A stretch of DNA of 64,000 bases from Kondoa malvinella. Taxonomy: Eukaryota; Basidiomycota; Agaricostilbomycetes; Agaricostilbales; Kondoaceae. Location: positions 1,143,369-1,207,368 of the forward strand of contig BCIM01000002.1 in assembly GCA_039545315.1 (NCBI GenBank), written 5' to 3'. Both the position numbers and the translations under genes were made by a program. The notes beneath the pieces are model-generated. The model saw nothing but the letters and a program-made list of their open reading frames with translations, did not search any database and was not told the DNA's origin. This document shows, piece after piece, positions 22,411-34,422 of the stretch (position 1 is the stretch's first letter; every line of letters starts with the position of its first letter).

Positions 22411-23905
22411 CTATACTTGCGAGCCTCTTGTCATGTAGGCTCTGTAGCCGTACTATGTCAGTCATTCGCTGATGCGTGAACAAAGCACTGACTTGATTCC
22501 TCTGGTCGCAACCTCGTTTTGGGCCTGCTCGAAAGTGTGACCTTTCGTGTTCTTGTGTGCCCAGATCTAGGTGAGAGACATGTTAGATCTGATGTAGAAC
22601 TAGCATCGATCGACGTACCAAGCGGTACTCGTAAAGTAGTCCTAGACTACCAATACCTGAACAGTACAGTAGATGATTAGACAAGTAACACACAGGCGAA
22701 GATCAGCGTACCCCATCCGACCTGTCACAAAGAGTGCCTAATCAGCAAGAACATGAGATGTGATGACAGCCTGAGCTCACTGTCGCTAGAACGCCGAAAA
22801 CGCCCGTCAGAATCGAGCCAGTCGCAAAGGCGTGAATGGTGTTTATGAGACCTGCTGATCCAGTACCTGAAGGGCCAATCAGCTTGTCATCTGCAAAAGA
22901 CCAAGACTAGGACCGACTTGGGATGCCAATAAGCCTGTTTACGGCGATTAGCAGATAAGTCTTACTGCCTGATAGCACTTACATGTAGATTGAGTAGGCA
23001 AGATGGAAGCCGCCAAAGACAAAGAAGAGGTCTACAGCACCCTATCAGTGACGCCTTGGCTGGTATAGACAAAACCTGCAGTAGAAGAGAGCGTGCTCTT
23101 TCATGAAACTGTACAAAATTACGTTTAGATATTGGCGCAGATGTGAGTGTGGCACTCACGCATTGTAGATCGGCCGATACCAAAGTAAGAAGCTAAGAAC
23201 GCCGATGACGGGCAAATACATGACACCTGCACCCAAATCCTTCCTGTAGCAGAATGAGACCATGCTTAGACCAGGCAGCGCTTTACTTACGCTCCATCCG
23301 GCTGCCCGGAGATCAGCAAGAAGATGCAGCCAACCATATTGAGTGTCAAAGTCAGGAGGAGGAGCAGCCAAAGTCGATAAAGGGTCATGACGACTGTCTG
23401 ACTTTCAGAAGGGATCTCGACTGAGATGTCATGGTAGATTAGAGGGTAGAAAAATGGCCAGTTCTTAGTTCCGAATCTTGCTTGAGCTTCTCTCTGTCCA
23501 CTATAACACAGACATGAGCGAACCGACTTATAACTTGAATACGCTGCAGACTTACACAGACCGTTCTCGCTCTGCCAACGCTGCTTCACGTTTCCTAATC
23601 TCCTCTAGTCTCAGCGCAGCATCGTTGTCCTGTCCTCGACTAGGTTCGCCAGCGTAAGACGGAGTTGGCGTCTTCTGTACATCTTCGAACGAATCCCGCG
23701 AATAGTCGATGTTATGCGTAGACCCTTGTGCTGCGGATATCGTAGGGTCTCTGCCATCGACAGCAGGGTCAGACGCGTCCCTTAGAAGCCAAGGTAGAAA
23801 GAAATGCACGAAAATGGGTTGTCGTCCAGACGCGGAGGATCATTGAAAGGGTCTGCTTGGCTTTTAGCATGCATCTTGAGGGCTGCCTGGCGACTTACTG
23901 GACAT
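22411..23905 (-). CDS. Secretory carrier-associated membrane protein (SCAMP)
   Basis: Four-TM protein of the endosomal/Golgi recycling pathway. The first coding exon is 7 nt (ATGTCCA); a 46-nt intron joins it to give MSNPFNDPPRLDDNPFS. The next intron (23751..23809, 59 nt) joins to DPTISAAQGS, producing the NPF repeats typical of SCAMP N-termini. Next come a coiled-coil-like RLEEIRKREAALAERERS, the conserved juxtamembrane NWPFFYPLIYHDISVEIP, and membrane spans (LWLLLLLTLTLNMVGCIFLL and others). The tail ends KAYMTRGSQV with TAG at 22411. Many short exons lie in the 3' half. NPF motifs would bind EH-domain proteins (family knowledge). Confidence 0.85.
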
Positions 23906-24242
23906 GTCAGTCGAGCTGTGTGCGGAGGCTTGGTTGAACGAAATCAACGAACGTCGGGTTGGCGAGCATGAGGTGATGGGAATCAGGGCTGTCTTTACTC
24001 TCTCCAATGCTAGTCTATCTGAAAGCTACGTATCGCTATGAGGAGTCTGTCGCAATGCGAGAATAGACCATCGTCAAGCGAGCTCGAGAATCACAGTCTA
24101 CACTGTATTGACATTGCATGCATGAATCAAGCTCAGCTCGAGCTCAAAGGGAGATGAAGTATCCGACAAGAAAGAGAAAAGAAGGGACGCTTCCACAGCA
24201 GAGGAGTTTGCTCGGCCAAGTAGCAAGAGCGTGACATTATGC

Positions 24243-26363
24243 TCAAGCTGCAGGACTGACTTCTGCCTCGCTTTGAGCTTGTTCGTCGTCTGGGTCTTCA
24301 GGTGAATCGGCGTCGGCAGCTGCTTGACAATTTGCTTTGTGGGTTTGAAACGGCATCGGAAGAACGTAGCCTTTGCCGCTGCATGCTTGCCATCAGCTTC
24401 ACGCAGCAATAGAGGACTAGTGCGTACCAAGCACAAAAGTAAATCTTCTCGCTCTTCGCTCTGGCTGATTTAGGCGTCTTGTGAGTTCGTTCGTGATTGG
24501 AACGATCCTTCTTCGAACCAAACTTTTCGTTGCTGCAGCCGCAAGGAGACCAAGTTCAGCAGATCCTTGACCTGAAATCGAAAGACTTGCCAGTCGGTGA
24601 AAGAGCACTCGTAACTCCCTCTAAGTAAGTATACATGTCAGCATGTGCGCGTCAAATCAGATCAAGACACTCACTCGTTCACATGGCAGTTCGTGACATG
24701 CTGCACGATTCCGTTGCGCGTCTTGTAAGACCGCTTCTCGCATCCTTCAGCCAAACAAGCAAAAGTCTTGGCAGCACCTTCAAACTCTCCTGGTACGACT
24801 CTGATGTAGACTTCAACTAGATCCGGTTGGCTAGCAGGCTGTACAGATGTCGACGCTTGTCCTGCTTGCTGTCCTGGAGTTGCATCGGTTGAATAGCCTT
24901 GGCCGGGAAAAGGAATAGCAACATGACCCATGATTGCAGAACTGATGGCTGGTTTCAGAGCTTCGAGTTGAAGCAGATTAGGAGAGAGAGATGCCGATGT
25001 CGGGTCAGTTCTTTGTCGCTTGAGAGCAGAGGCAAGATCTGGATGCTGACCGGTTCCCGCTGCGATGGAGTCTGGATCATCCTCACACGGACCATCTCCT
25101 TCACTGCCGACCTCCTGCCCACTATGAGACTGCTGTGGTACTTCTGAGCCACCGCGCTTCCGCTTGGGATTTTGCTTGATCTCTGACTGGGCAGCAGGGC
25201 CTACATTTGGCACGGCCAAAGCCTGATTGCGCATGTCACGGCGAGCAAAATCATGGCGACCTTGAGAAAGAGGGCTGATGGCTGATGAAGAGCTGTAATT
25301 GATAAATTGGTCCACTGAGTATGCGTTGGCCACGTAGGATTGATTGTTGGCGTGGGCAGGCGTGTACTGAGGCATGCTCTGAGGGTGAGGTGCTCGAGGA
25401 TAAGCGTAGTTGTGCTGCGGTTGGAAGGTAGGTCTGAAGGGTAGTGAGGCTGGTTGAGGTGACAAGCTCGTTCGCGAAGCCGATGCCCAACCAAAAAGCT
25501 GATCCCGGAACATTGGATCAGGTGTAGGGTCACGTCTCTGACCGACTTGGGGAGAAAGAGTCTGCTGCCAATGAGTGCTCATCTGTTGCGTTCCAGCTGG
25601 TGGAGAAGCACTCGCACTTGTGCGATCGAACAGACCGCCATGCCAGGTATCATCGTCATTGGCTGGAGCTGGCTTGATATGCTGGTAGGTAGAGTAAAAG
25701 TAGTGGTCATAGCTTTGGTTCGGGCTGTTGGTTGACGAGTTAGAGCTGTAGCTGTCAAGACTGGTGTTGGGCGAATCAAATCGGAATGATGTACTAGCTG
25801 AAGGTGATGGAGCATAAGTGGAAGCTGGACTGTTGGATGCACTGGTTTGAGACGAAGCAGGTTGTTGAGGTCGACTGGACAACGTGTACTGCGACAGACC
25901 ATTGCCATGATGACCAGATTGACCAGCGTGCTGCTGGACGAAGCTGTACGGTGATGGTCGAGGAGGAGGAAGAGGACCACCGCGAGGCAAAGGCAAGCTC
26001 GCAAAGGAAGAGAACGGTTGAATGTGATCAAGACCTGGAATGGCAGGATAGATCGCCTCAGAGCTAGCACAAGCAGCGTTGGTTGGACCATCCCCAAGAG
26101 ATGGAATAGTAACACTCTGGGGGACATTGATGGCCTGGTAGCCAAAGGCAGCTGGCAGGCAGAGTTCACAAAGAGTTGCGAGCGCAAGAGACATCCTACC
26201 TTGTCCAGGAGCTTTCGCTTCGACGCTTTGATTGGGATTTACTGCTGCGTTAGGCTGCATGACTTGAGCAGTCGCTGCCGTTTGAAGTACTGCCTCGAGA
26301 TCAAGGAGTGTAATCTCTGCATTCATGACGCGACTTACCTTGTTCAGATTGTGAGACAGACAT
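24243..26363 (-). CDS. Three-finger zinc-finger protein, Sfp1-like
   Basis: Start ATG 26363 gives MSVSQSEQVLQTAATAQV after intron 26290..26338. A long Ser/Pro/Gln-rich region with a basic stretch NPKRKRGG and an acidic patch follows. The C-terminus carries three zinc fingers built across introns. Finger 1 is FACLAEGCEKRSYKTRNG, then H-x4-H. Finger 2 is YECSFTDCNEKFGSKKDRSN, then HERTH (C-x4-C-x12-H-x3-H). Finger 3 is CACGKGYVLPMPFQT, then H-x3-C. Finger 2 depends on a GC-AG intron (24533..24590) and finger 3 on intron 24379..24427. An acidic tail (DSPEDPDDEQAQSEAE) ends at TGA 24243. Finger 1 resembles the split finger of Sfp1-type regulators, suggesting a nuclear transcription factor; the target genes are unknown. 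Confidence 0.75.
24533..24590 (-). other. GC-AG intron completing a C2H2 finger
   Basis: A 58-nt intron with donor GCAAGT, acceptor GCTGCAG and branch-like CTGAAC. Splicing supplies the second Cys of the finger by joining TG to C, giving YECSFTDC-NEKFGSKK with perfect C-x4-C-x12-H-x3-H spacing. The unspliced frame or the nearby GT donor destroys the finger or hits stops. Confidence 0.8.
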
Positions 26364-27237
26364 GCTTGTGGTGCTTGTAGATAGAGCTGTCCATCATCGA
26401 TCAGCAAGCTCAAAAAATGCGAAACTTGGAAGCACAGACCTCTTTGACTTTCGACGCGTTTTTGGGCTCTCTGCTACGTGGAATGAGTAAATTCCTGTGC
26501 AGTCTGTTGCAAACTGAACTTACAAGCTTGACTGAGAAATTCGGGGTTAGGCGAATGAGGTGGTATGAGAGAGAGCAAAGACAGCTTGTCCAGCAATCTT
26601 ATGTGTCTTGCTTTAATAAGTGTCTAGTATCTGTTTTTAAGTCAGCTCAGCCTCAGAGACCTGTGCTGCCATCTCGAGCCAAGAGAGCGCTGCCAGTGCT
26701 GCTCATCTGCGAAATGGGATTTGATGTACTATCGTTCTGTGCTTCCTATGATCTTGTGGCTCCGGTCCTTTCGTCTTAGCTTCTGCTGATCTCTTCTGCG
26801 CTTCGGGTTCGGCCTTATGAGCTATCCTATCCTATCCTGTCACCATCAACCTCGACATGGTCATGCTTGTGCAGCGCGTCTCCAAGTCATTATTCTGCGG
26901 CTCTTGCTTGTACTGTTCTGTAACCTGCTCAGTGGTCTCTGCCTCTCAAGTGTCAGTCCAAGCACGCCTGACCCTCGGCTTGAGAGCCATTTATACTTCT
27001 CTTGTTGTGATCAGCAAAAGGCCAAGTGTTTCTTTAGCTTACTCTATGCAAGCGTCAGGCATTCCAACCGCTCTGCATTCCAACAGCCGATTGTGCTGTT
27101 CTGTTTCGTCCCGCTAAAGATTTGTCACAGACGCAGAAGTTGTCAACAGGCTTTTCGGGCAGAGACGGCTGCAATTGCAGAGCGAGGATACTTCTATACA
27201 GGCACTGTAGCTTCGTATTGCAATTTGTAATGTTGAC
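26364..27237. promoter_or_regulatory. Divergent intergenic region, zinc-finger gene / uS11m
   Basis: About 870 bp between divergent start codons. It includes a possible 5'-UTR intron of the zinc-finger gene (donor GTAAGT, acceptor ACGTAG, about 26475-26524) and a short TATCC repeat near 26822-26838. No protein-coding evidence was found; the open frames are T/C-rich and featureless. Confidence 0.4.
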
Positions 27238-27953
27238 ATGTCGGCCTTTCGAAGCAACCCTTTCAAGCTTTTCCAAGAGCAACGATACTCCTCGCTCAAC
27301 AAAGCCCAGCGTCTCGCAAGCATGTCACTATTCGCCAGCACCTCAAAATACGTCTTTCCAGTTATGCGAACCGCCCATCAAACGATCCGAACTGCATCTT
27401 CGCTCTCGAGTTCAATCCGAGTGCCATACACTTTACACGCTCAATGCAGCTCAAACAATACCATCTTGACCGTCTCGGTAGATTCCAGCTATTCATCAGA
27501 ATGGGGACAAGCAGGTGGACAAGTTGAGGCAGGCGATCAACCTCATGCTGGGCGGAAAATATTTAGCATGTCAACGGGTCAAGAAGGGTTCAAAAAAGCT
27601 CAAAGGGGAACTTTTGAAGCTGCTACGGCTACTCTGCTCAGTTGCTTCAAAAAGATGGAAGGCTTGTTGGAGGATCGAGGGTTTGCAAAGACTAGCTTTA
27701 GTCGAAAGTGAGTACTTCAATGCCTCTGCTGTGGACGCCATCTGATGCGTTGAATGTCATCAGGAAGGATCAGCCTCCAGCTATGAATTCCCTCACTATC
27801 AGCTTGAACGGTTTTGGCCAAGGAAGAGAAGCCGTCTATTCAGTTCTGACTATGGGCGAAAGCTACAAGATCCGCAGACACATCAGAACGCTAGTAGATA
27901 AGACGCCCATCAGAATTGGAGGTAACAGACCAAAGAAGACGAGGGTCTTGTAA
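27238..27953 (+). CDS. Mitochondrial ribosomal protein uS11m
   Basis: Small-subunit mitoribosomal protein. The N-terminus is basic, Ser-rich and lacks acids (MSAFRSNPFKLFQEQRYSS), as expected for a mitochondrial presequence. The uS11 core includes NNTILTVS, GFKKAQRGTFEAATATLLS and, after a 57-nt intron (donor GTGAGT at about 27709), SLTISLNGFGQGREA. The C-terminal rRNA-binding signature is DKTPIRIGGNRPKKTRVL before TAA at 27951. An insertion of about 20 residues between the first strand and GFKKAQRG reads through without splicing; the alternative is a short intron there. Confidence 0.82.
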
Positions 27954-28479
27954 TTGGACTTGGGCGATATTTCGATCATCTTCAGTCTGCGCTTTTCAAT
28001 CTATCAATCCAGTCACAACACGAACAACTCGGTAGCGATTCACGAATTCACCAGCGCTGTCCTTCGAGCCGTCAATTTGAGCATTCGGCTCGCCTTCATT
28101 CTCGTCAAAAGCGCAAATTCAGCACGTTGGTCAGCAAGGTGATACTGTCGTTTTTAAGAGGGCCTTGTGCGAAGCTTGTGCACCCGGAGAACAGATGGTT
28201 GAGGTGATGGGACGGATATCGGAATGTAGCGATTGGCAAAGAATGCAGGCAGATAGAGAAGGCGGAAGGTGAGATTGGTTCGAAGGATTGTTCATAGCAT
28301 ATTTCGCTCGTACAAGTGCATGTTTGACCACAAGCGGAACAGTTGGTTTGCCCGGCTGAGAAGGCGCCTTCGCACTATTTAAGCTCTCTTTCGAGCAATG
28401 TAGAGATGGAAAGCGGGTCGACACTTGTAACTCTGCTTTGGTCTGCAATCGCACTGGCTGTGGCCTTGTGCTCTACACA
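27954..28479. promoter_or_regulatory. Intergenic, MOT1 promoter
   Basis: About 525 bp between the uS11m stop and the MOT1 start on the same strand. An A/T-rich TATTTAAG element lies near 28376, about 100 bp before the MOT1 ATG; it is a weak TATA-like candidate. No gene is supported. Confidence 0.35.
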
Positions 28480-31400
28480 ATGACTACTCGTCTTGACCGA
28501 ATCCTGAATTTGCTCGCAACTGGGTCAAATGCTTCCGTCAAGGCAACAGCAGCAAGGCAATTGGGCAGCATTGCGGCTTCAGCATCACGCAAGGGCGACG
28601 AAGGCTGGATTGAAGTCGTTCAGCTGCTTACCCGCATCATCCCCTTTTTGCATCACAAACAACTCGAAACGCGCGTTGCCGCAGGAAAGGCTGTAGAGGC
28701 TGTCTCCTCAGACTGTGGTCTATGGACTCTTGAAGAAGATGTCAAGCCTGATCTGAACGACGTGACGTCTGCCTTGGATGCGTTTGATTTGGCTGGCCTA
28801 CTATCATCTGCTCTAACTCTGCTTGCGTCTTCTGGCACCGAGTACAAAGATCTGGGTCAGCAAGCCGGCACAAGCAGCAAGAAGGACGTGCTGTCGAACT
28901 TGGGACTAGCAGGCTTTGGTGATGATGCTTTCCTTGACGATGAACTCGGTACAGAGCTGGATGCCAAATCACCTCCCAAAACCACCAAAGAAAGCGCTCC
29001 TCCTCCAATACTCACAGAGCCTGAGCCAGAGCCAGACACGAAGAACTTGAGCGCTAGAGAACGAAATGCACTCAAACGTAAGCGCAAGAATGACACAAAG
29101 GCACCTTCTACCAAGTACGTCTTGTTCTCGCTGTAGCAGTACGTCTGCTCAACAAGCTTTGGATAGGCCCAGACTAGCGGAGCCAACAACAAATTCACCA
29201 GCTGCCGGACCTTCAAAATTATCAGAGCCAGTTGTGGTCGGCCCAAAGCAAGCGACAAAGGTAGATGCAAACACATCCCGACCTGAGCTGGATCTCTATC
29301 TCCCAACACCCGGCTGCTGGCCCTTCCACAAGATCTGCGGCTACCTGTCTTCCGAGCTTCTGAACCCAGCATGGGAAGTACGACATGGCTCAGTGCATGG
29401 TTTACTGGGTATTCTCAAGACTCAAGGAGCGCAAGCTGGATACTCTGCAGATGGTCAAGGGAGTAAATCCGCATGGATGCAAGACATGACCGCTCAAGTA
29501 CTACGCGTCCTTTGTATGGACCGTTTTGGTGATTACGTGGGCGACTCGGTAGTAGCTCCAGTCCGAGAAATGGCTTTTGCTCTTCTCGCAGCCTGCATCA
29601 AGAATTTAGAAGGCGATGGGCCAAAGAAGGTGCTTCGCGTGTTAATGGAAATGATCAGGCAAGAGACAAAGCAAGCGTATGTTTGGCAAGTGCGGCATGC
29701 TGGGTTGGTGGGCCTCAAGTATCTGGTTGCGGTCAACGAAGAAGCGGTACGGACTCCCGAGGTGTTTTCGAACATTGTTGCTGCCGCTATTATCGGGTCA
29801 GTCCTAAGCGGATATTGATGAGCCACGAGCTAATCAATTGGCCAGACTGAAAGATATGGACGACGACGTGCGAGCCGCCGCTGCAACAACTCTGATACCT
29901 CTTGCTCCCGCCATCATCGAAGCTTTGCCCGTTCAGCTCGGAGAGATCTTACAAATTCTTTGGAGCTCTCTTTCCGACCTCAAAGACGATCTCTCACACT
30001 CTGTCGGCGGTATAATGGGCCTTCTAACGTCTTTGCTGTCCAACTCTTCTGTTTCCTCTCAATTGGTCCCTTCTTTACCAAACATCAGTCCTTTGCTGTT
30101 TCCTTACCTGCGTCATACAATCTCAAGCGTCCGACTGAAGGTACTCGACACGCTGCAAATCTTTCTGAGTCTCGACACAGCCTGGATCGACGCTAGGCTA
30201 CTGTGCTTGCTGTTCCAGAATATTGTGCTGGAAGAGAAAGCCGACATTCGTGCAGCATCAGTCAAAGCGTTCGAAACTGCCGTTAATGCTGTCGCGCGGG
30301 AGTCACTCCTGCCCCTCGTCATAAATTGGCTCAACATCGCTCTGACGCCTATCGGTACACCATTCGACAACAGCCTGTTCCTCACGCCCGAAGGCATTTT
30401 CACCGCTGGAGGCAATCCGGATAGGGCTATGATGCAGCAAGATCTGTCTCTGGTATCGGAAGAGAAACTAACTCAAGGGCGATTAGCAGCTGCCAGATGT
30501 CTAGCGCAAGTTGGTATTTTGTTGCCAGATGAGGTGAGTGATGATGTCTGTCGTCTACCGTCTGCTCGCATTGACAGATTATCGCCAGCATCGAGACAGT
30601 ACTCTGACACAACACCTCGCCACTGGTCTGACCGCTTCTCCGTCTGCTTTCCAGCGATTCATGATTGCAAGCATTCTGGAAGAGTGGGCTCTCCTTGCTT
30701 CAGGACCGACGGCATCATCAGGTATCATTGGCAGCATCTGCGAAAAGCTACCGAGCCTAATCGAAGCTCAGCCACCACCTGAATATATCGAGCTTGCTCC
30801 ACTGCAAGCATCACTGCAGGTAGATTGTCAAGCGCTCTACACTGGTATCACCACCATTGCATCAAAGCTTCACAGCCAGATGCCTCATCATGCGGAGGTC
30901 TACTCACCAACCGGCTTCACGGTCGCAATGGCTACAGCTTGCATTGGCCCAGCGTTTCCCAGACTTGTCAAAACGATGACGGATGGGGCAAAAGGCAAGA
31001 CCAAACAACTAGCAGCAGATCTGGTTCCTCGCCTCGAAGAAAAGAAGAATAAGATTGTTATCGGAGTTCAGATGTACAACAGTCTCAAGGAGAAATGGGA
31101 TCTTCAACTGTACGCGTCCATGGGCTGCGCGTTAATTGCTTTCCGCAAAGTTCCCAACAAGCTCAACGCGTTGATAAAGAGCATGATGAACAGCATCAAA
31201 GTAGGTCTGCGTGACGTGGATGGTCTACGGAGGCTGATACCTCTCGGGCTAGTTCGAAAGCAATCTCGACTTGCAGACCCGGTCCGCTCGCTCGCTAGCA
31301 ACATTTATCGATATTTGTTCCTCACCGGACTCGACTGCTCGTGTCAATCCGAGCGAGAAGCTCATAAAGAATTTGTGCACGTTCTTGTGTCAAGACCAAG

Positions 31401-34259
31401 CTTTGACACCCATCTTCGCTGAAGTCAAAGATTCTGTTGTGGCTATTCGCTCCGCGCCTGATCCTACTGCAGAGCCAGCTAATTCTGCAAAAGCCGCCAA
31501 GAAGCCTGTTATTACCGAAAGCGACGACTCTTTGAGGAGCAAGGGAACTCGTAGAGGCGCAGAAATCGCTTTGGCGAAGCTCTGTGCCCAATTTGGGCCA
31601 GCTGTTCTGGACAAGCTACCATGGCTGTGGAGCTGCATGACAGAGGCACTCGCGGCTTGTTTCACGCAAGGTGAGTCAGAAGCTTTGTGACGATTGTGTC
31701 TGAGCACTCTAGTAGATCTCGATTCGCTACAGATGTCAGATCAACAAGGTCAAGGAGTGCTTGACAACCTAAGTGTTTTGGCATGTGTTGCACCTCAGCT
31801 AGATGAACAGCTACATGCGAAGATAGAAGCGCTGTTTCCGTTACTAGACAAGGCTGTCCGCAGTCCACAAGCTGTCATTCGACAATCTGCAGCTGTGTGC
31901 ATCACCGAGCTGTGCGACTCTATGCCCGTTGAAGGGCTTCGACAAGTCGTACTGCAAATGCTTCCTTTCATGAGCGACCCATTGAAACAAGACTATCGTA
32001 GAGGCTTGGTTGAGCTGGTATATTGTAAGTCTGGCCGGAGAAATCGGGCACATGTGTTGATTGCTGCATAGGCCTGGTGGACAAACTTCATGTCAAGATT
32101 CTGCCCTATGTCGTCTTTCTGGTAGTACCTGTTTTGGGTCGGACAACAGATGCGGACGAAGCTGTTCGAGCTCTTGCTACCACGACCTTTGCTAGTTTGA
32201 TCAGACTGGTACCTTTAGAGGTAAGGTCCACGACTGCTGATGGTAGACTGTACTTACTGGAGTAGGCTGGCTTGCCGGATCCGCCAGGTTTTGCAGAGGA
32301 CATACTCGCCAGGCGTAACGAGGAGCGGCAATTCCTTGTGCAACTCATCGATGGCAGTAAGATTGATGACTATGAGCTTTCTGTTCCCATCAAAGCAGAA
32401 CTACGGAAGTATCAGAAGGAAGGCATCAGCTGGATGGCCTTCCTCGCCAAGTTCCAGCTTCATGGCATCCTTTGTGACGGTTCGTCGAACTCTTAGTAGA
32501 TTTCCGGTGGTCTGATCATCCTACCAGACATGGGTCTTGGCAAAACGCTTCAAACAATCTGCATCCTGGCAAGTCAAACGTCCGATCGAGCGAAAGCATA
32601 CCAGAAAACTCAAGCTCCGGAATTTGTGCATCTGCCCTCATTAGTCATCTGCCCGCCCACCCTCACTGGTCATTGGATTCACGAGATCAAGACTTACTCC
32701 GATACGCTCCGCCCTGCGCTTTATTCTGGCTCGAAAGAAGAACGAGCTCGCGTGTTGTCGAAGACAAGCAAGATAGATGTACTTGTCATGTCCTATGACG
32801 TTGCGCGAAACGACATTGCCAACATACAGAAATGTCAATTCAACTATTGCGTGCTGGATGAAGGTCATGTCATCAAGAACGGCAAGACGAAGCTTTCTCA
32901 AGCACTGAAAACCATACAGGCCAAGCATCGCTTGATCTTGTCTGGCACACCCATCCAGAACAATCTATTGGAGCTTTGGAGCTTGTTTGACTTCCTTATG
33001 CCTGGCTTCTTGGGAACGAGCAAGAGTTTCAATGAGCGCTACAGCAGGCCAGTGCAGGCGAGTCGAGAAGCAAAGAGTTCGTCGAAAGCGCAGGAAGCAG
33101 GTGAGTCGGATTTACGCGTTGAGTGAAGCTGCTCACTCTGGGTTGCAGGAACCTTGGCTTTGGATGCATTGCACAAACAAGTTCTACCCTTCCTTTTGCG
33201 CCGATTGAAAGAAGATGTGCTGGACGACCTACCACCCAAAATCATTCAAGACTATCATTGCGATCTTTCCCCACTGCAGGCAGCATTGTATGAAAATCAT
33301 TCGGCTTCAGCAGATGGAGCAGAAGACGAAAACAATCAACACGTCTTCCAGTCTCTACAATACTTGCGCAAACTCGTCAACCATCCCCTGCTCGTCGTCA
33401 AGCCGGATCAAGCATCCCATCAGGCCATCTTGGCAAAGTTCAAGTCGGCCGACCCTTCGTTCGGTTTACGTAATGTCTCACATGCACCCAAGCTTGTAGC
33501 TCTTAGGTGATTCTCTCAACCCCACAAGCGCTGACATCGCTGATCTCCGACCCTAAGGCAAATTCTGCAGGATTGTGGCATCGGCAAGGTCGAGGACAAT
33601 CAAGATGAAGCATTTGCCCCGCATCGTGTATTGGTCTTCTGTCAGATGAGGCAGATGCTGGACATCATCGAGAACGATCTGTTCCGCCAGCTCATGCCTT
33701 CAGTCACTTATATGCGCATGGACGGCGCTACGCCCACAAACAAACGACATGCCCTTGTCCAGACCTTCAACGCCGATCCATCCATCGACGTCCTTTTGAT
33801 GACGACTCAAGTTGGTGGTTTGGGTCTGAACTTGACAGGCGCAGATACTGTCATCTTCGTTGAGCACGACTGGAATCCGATGAAAGATCTGCAAGCGATG
33901 GACCGAGCACATCGACTGGGGCAGAAGAGAGTGGTCAATGTGTACCGTCTGATTACGCGAGGCACATTGGAGGAGAAGATCATGGGGTGAGTCTGCTCCT
34001 GATTTTGTTCCACTCCGTCCTCACGCGTATCGGAAGTCTGCAACGCTTCAAGCTCAACATCGCTTCCAGTGTAGTCAACCAACAGAATTCCAGCTTGACG
34101 TCCATGGACACCGATCAAGTACTGGATCTGTTCGACGTCACCTCCAGCGGAAACAAATCTCAACAGGACGGCAGAGAAAAGAAGATTTCGCAGAAGGAAC
34201 TGCTAGAAGGTCTAGGGGAGCTCGAGGAAGAGGATTATGGCTTTCAGGACGTCTCGTAG
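28480..34259 (+). CDS. MOT1: MOT1/BTAF1, TBP-removing SWI2/SNF2 ATPase
   Basis: ATP-dependent remodeller that dissociates TATA-binding protein from DNA. The N-terminus is MTTRLDRILNLLATGSN, followed by HEAT-repeat-type helices (LGSIAASASRKGDEGW; QLETRVAAGKAVEAVSSDCG) and a basic KRKRKND patch. The middle is a long helical array. The C-terminal SNF2 engine has ELRKYQKEGISWMAFLAKF, Walker A DDMGLGKTLQTICILAS (completed across an intron ending about 32527), motif II DEGH, SGTPIQNNLLELWSLFDFLM, then helicase C with MRMDGATP, MTTQVGGLGLNLTGADTVIF and DRAHRLGQKRVVNVYRLI. DEGH and the C-terminal VLDLFDV segment are typical of MOT1. Twelve or more introns of about 50 nt. Stop TAG at 34257. Confidence 0.92.
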
Positions 34260-34422
34260 CTGGCTCTGAGCGTTCGCGAAGCTTTTGTACTTAGTGTCTC
34301 ATTTTGTAACAGATGCATGTAACCCTAACAAATTTCATATTCGGTATGCAGGACTACTCCGGGGGATACAACATTGCCCTGGGGTCCAGCCCTGAGACAG
34401 ACGAGTGTGACACATCGAGCAT

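Noticed and set aside
23781..23809. Ultra-short 29-nt intron in the SCAMP gene
   Set aside because: A 59-nt intron from the same donor (23751..23809) also keeps frame and gives NPFSDPT, closer to the SCAMP pattern and to the local intron length.
34319..34331. Telomere-like AACCCTAAC
   Set aside because: A single copy at the 3' end of MOT1 with no repetition; expected by chance.
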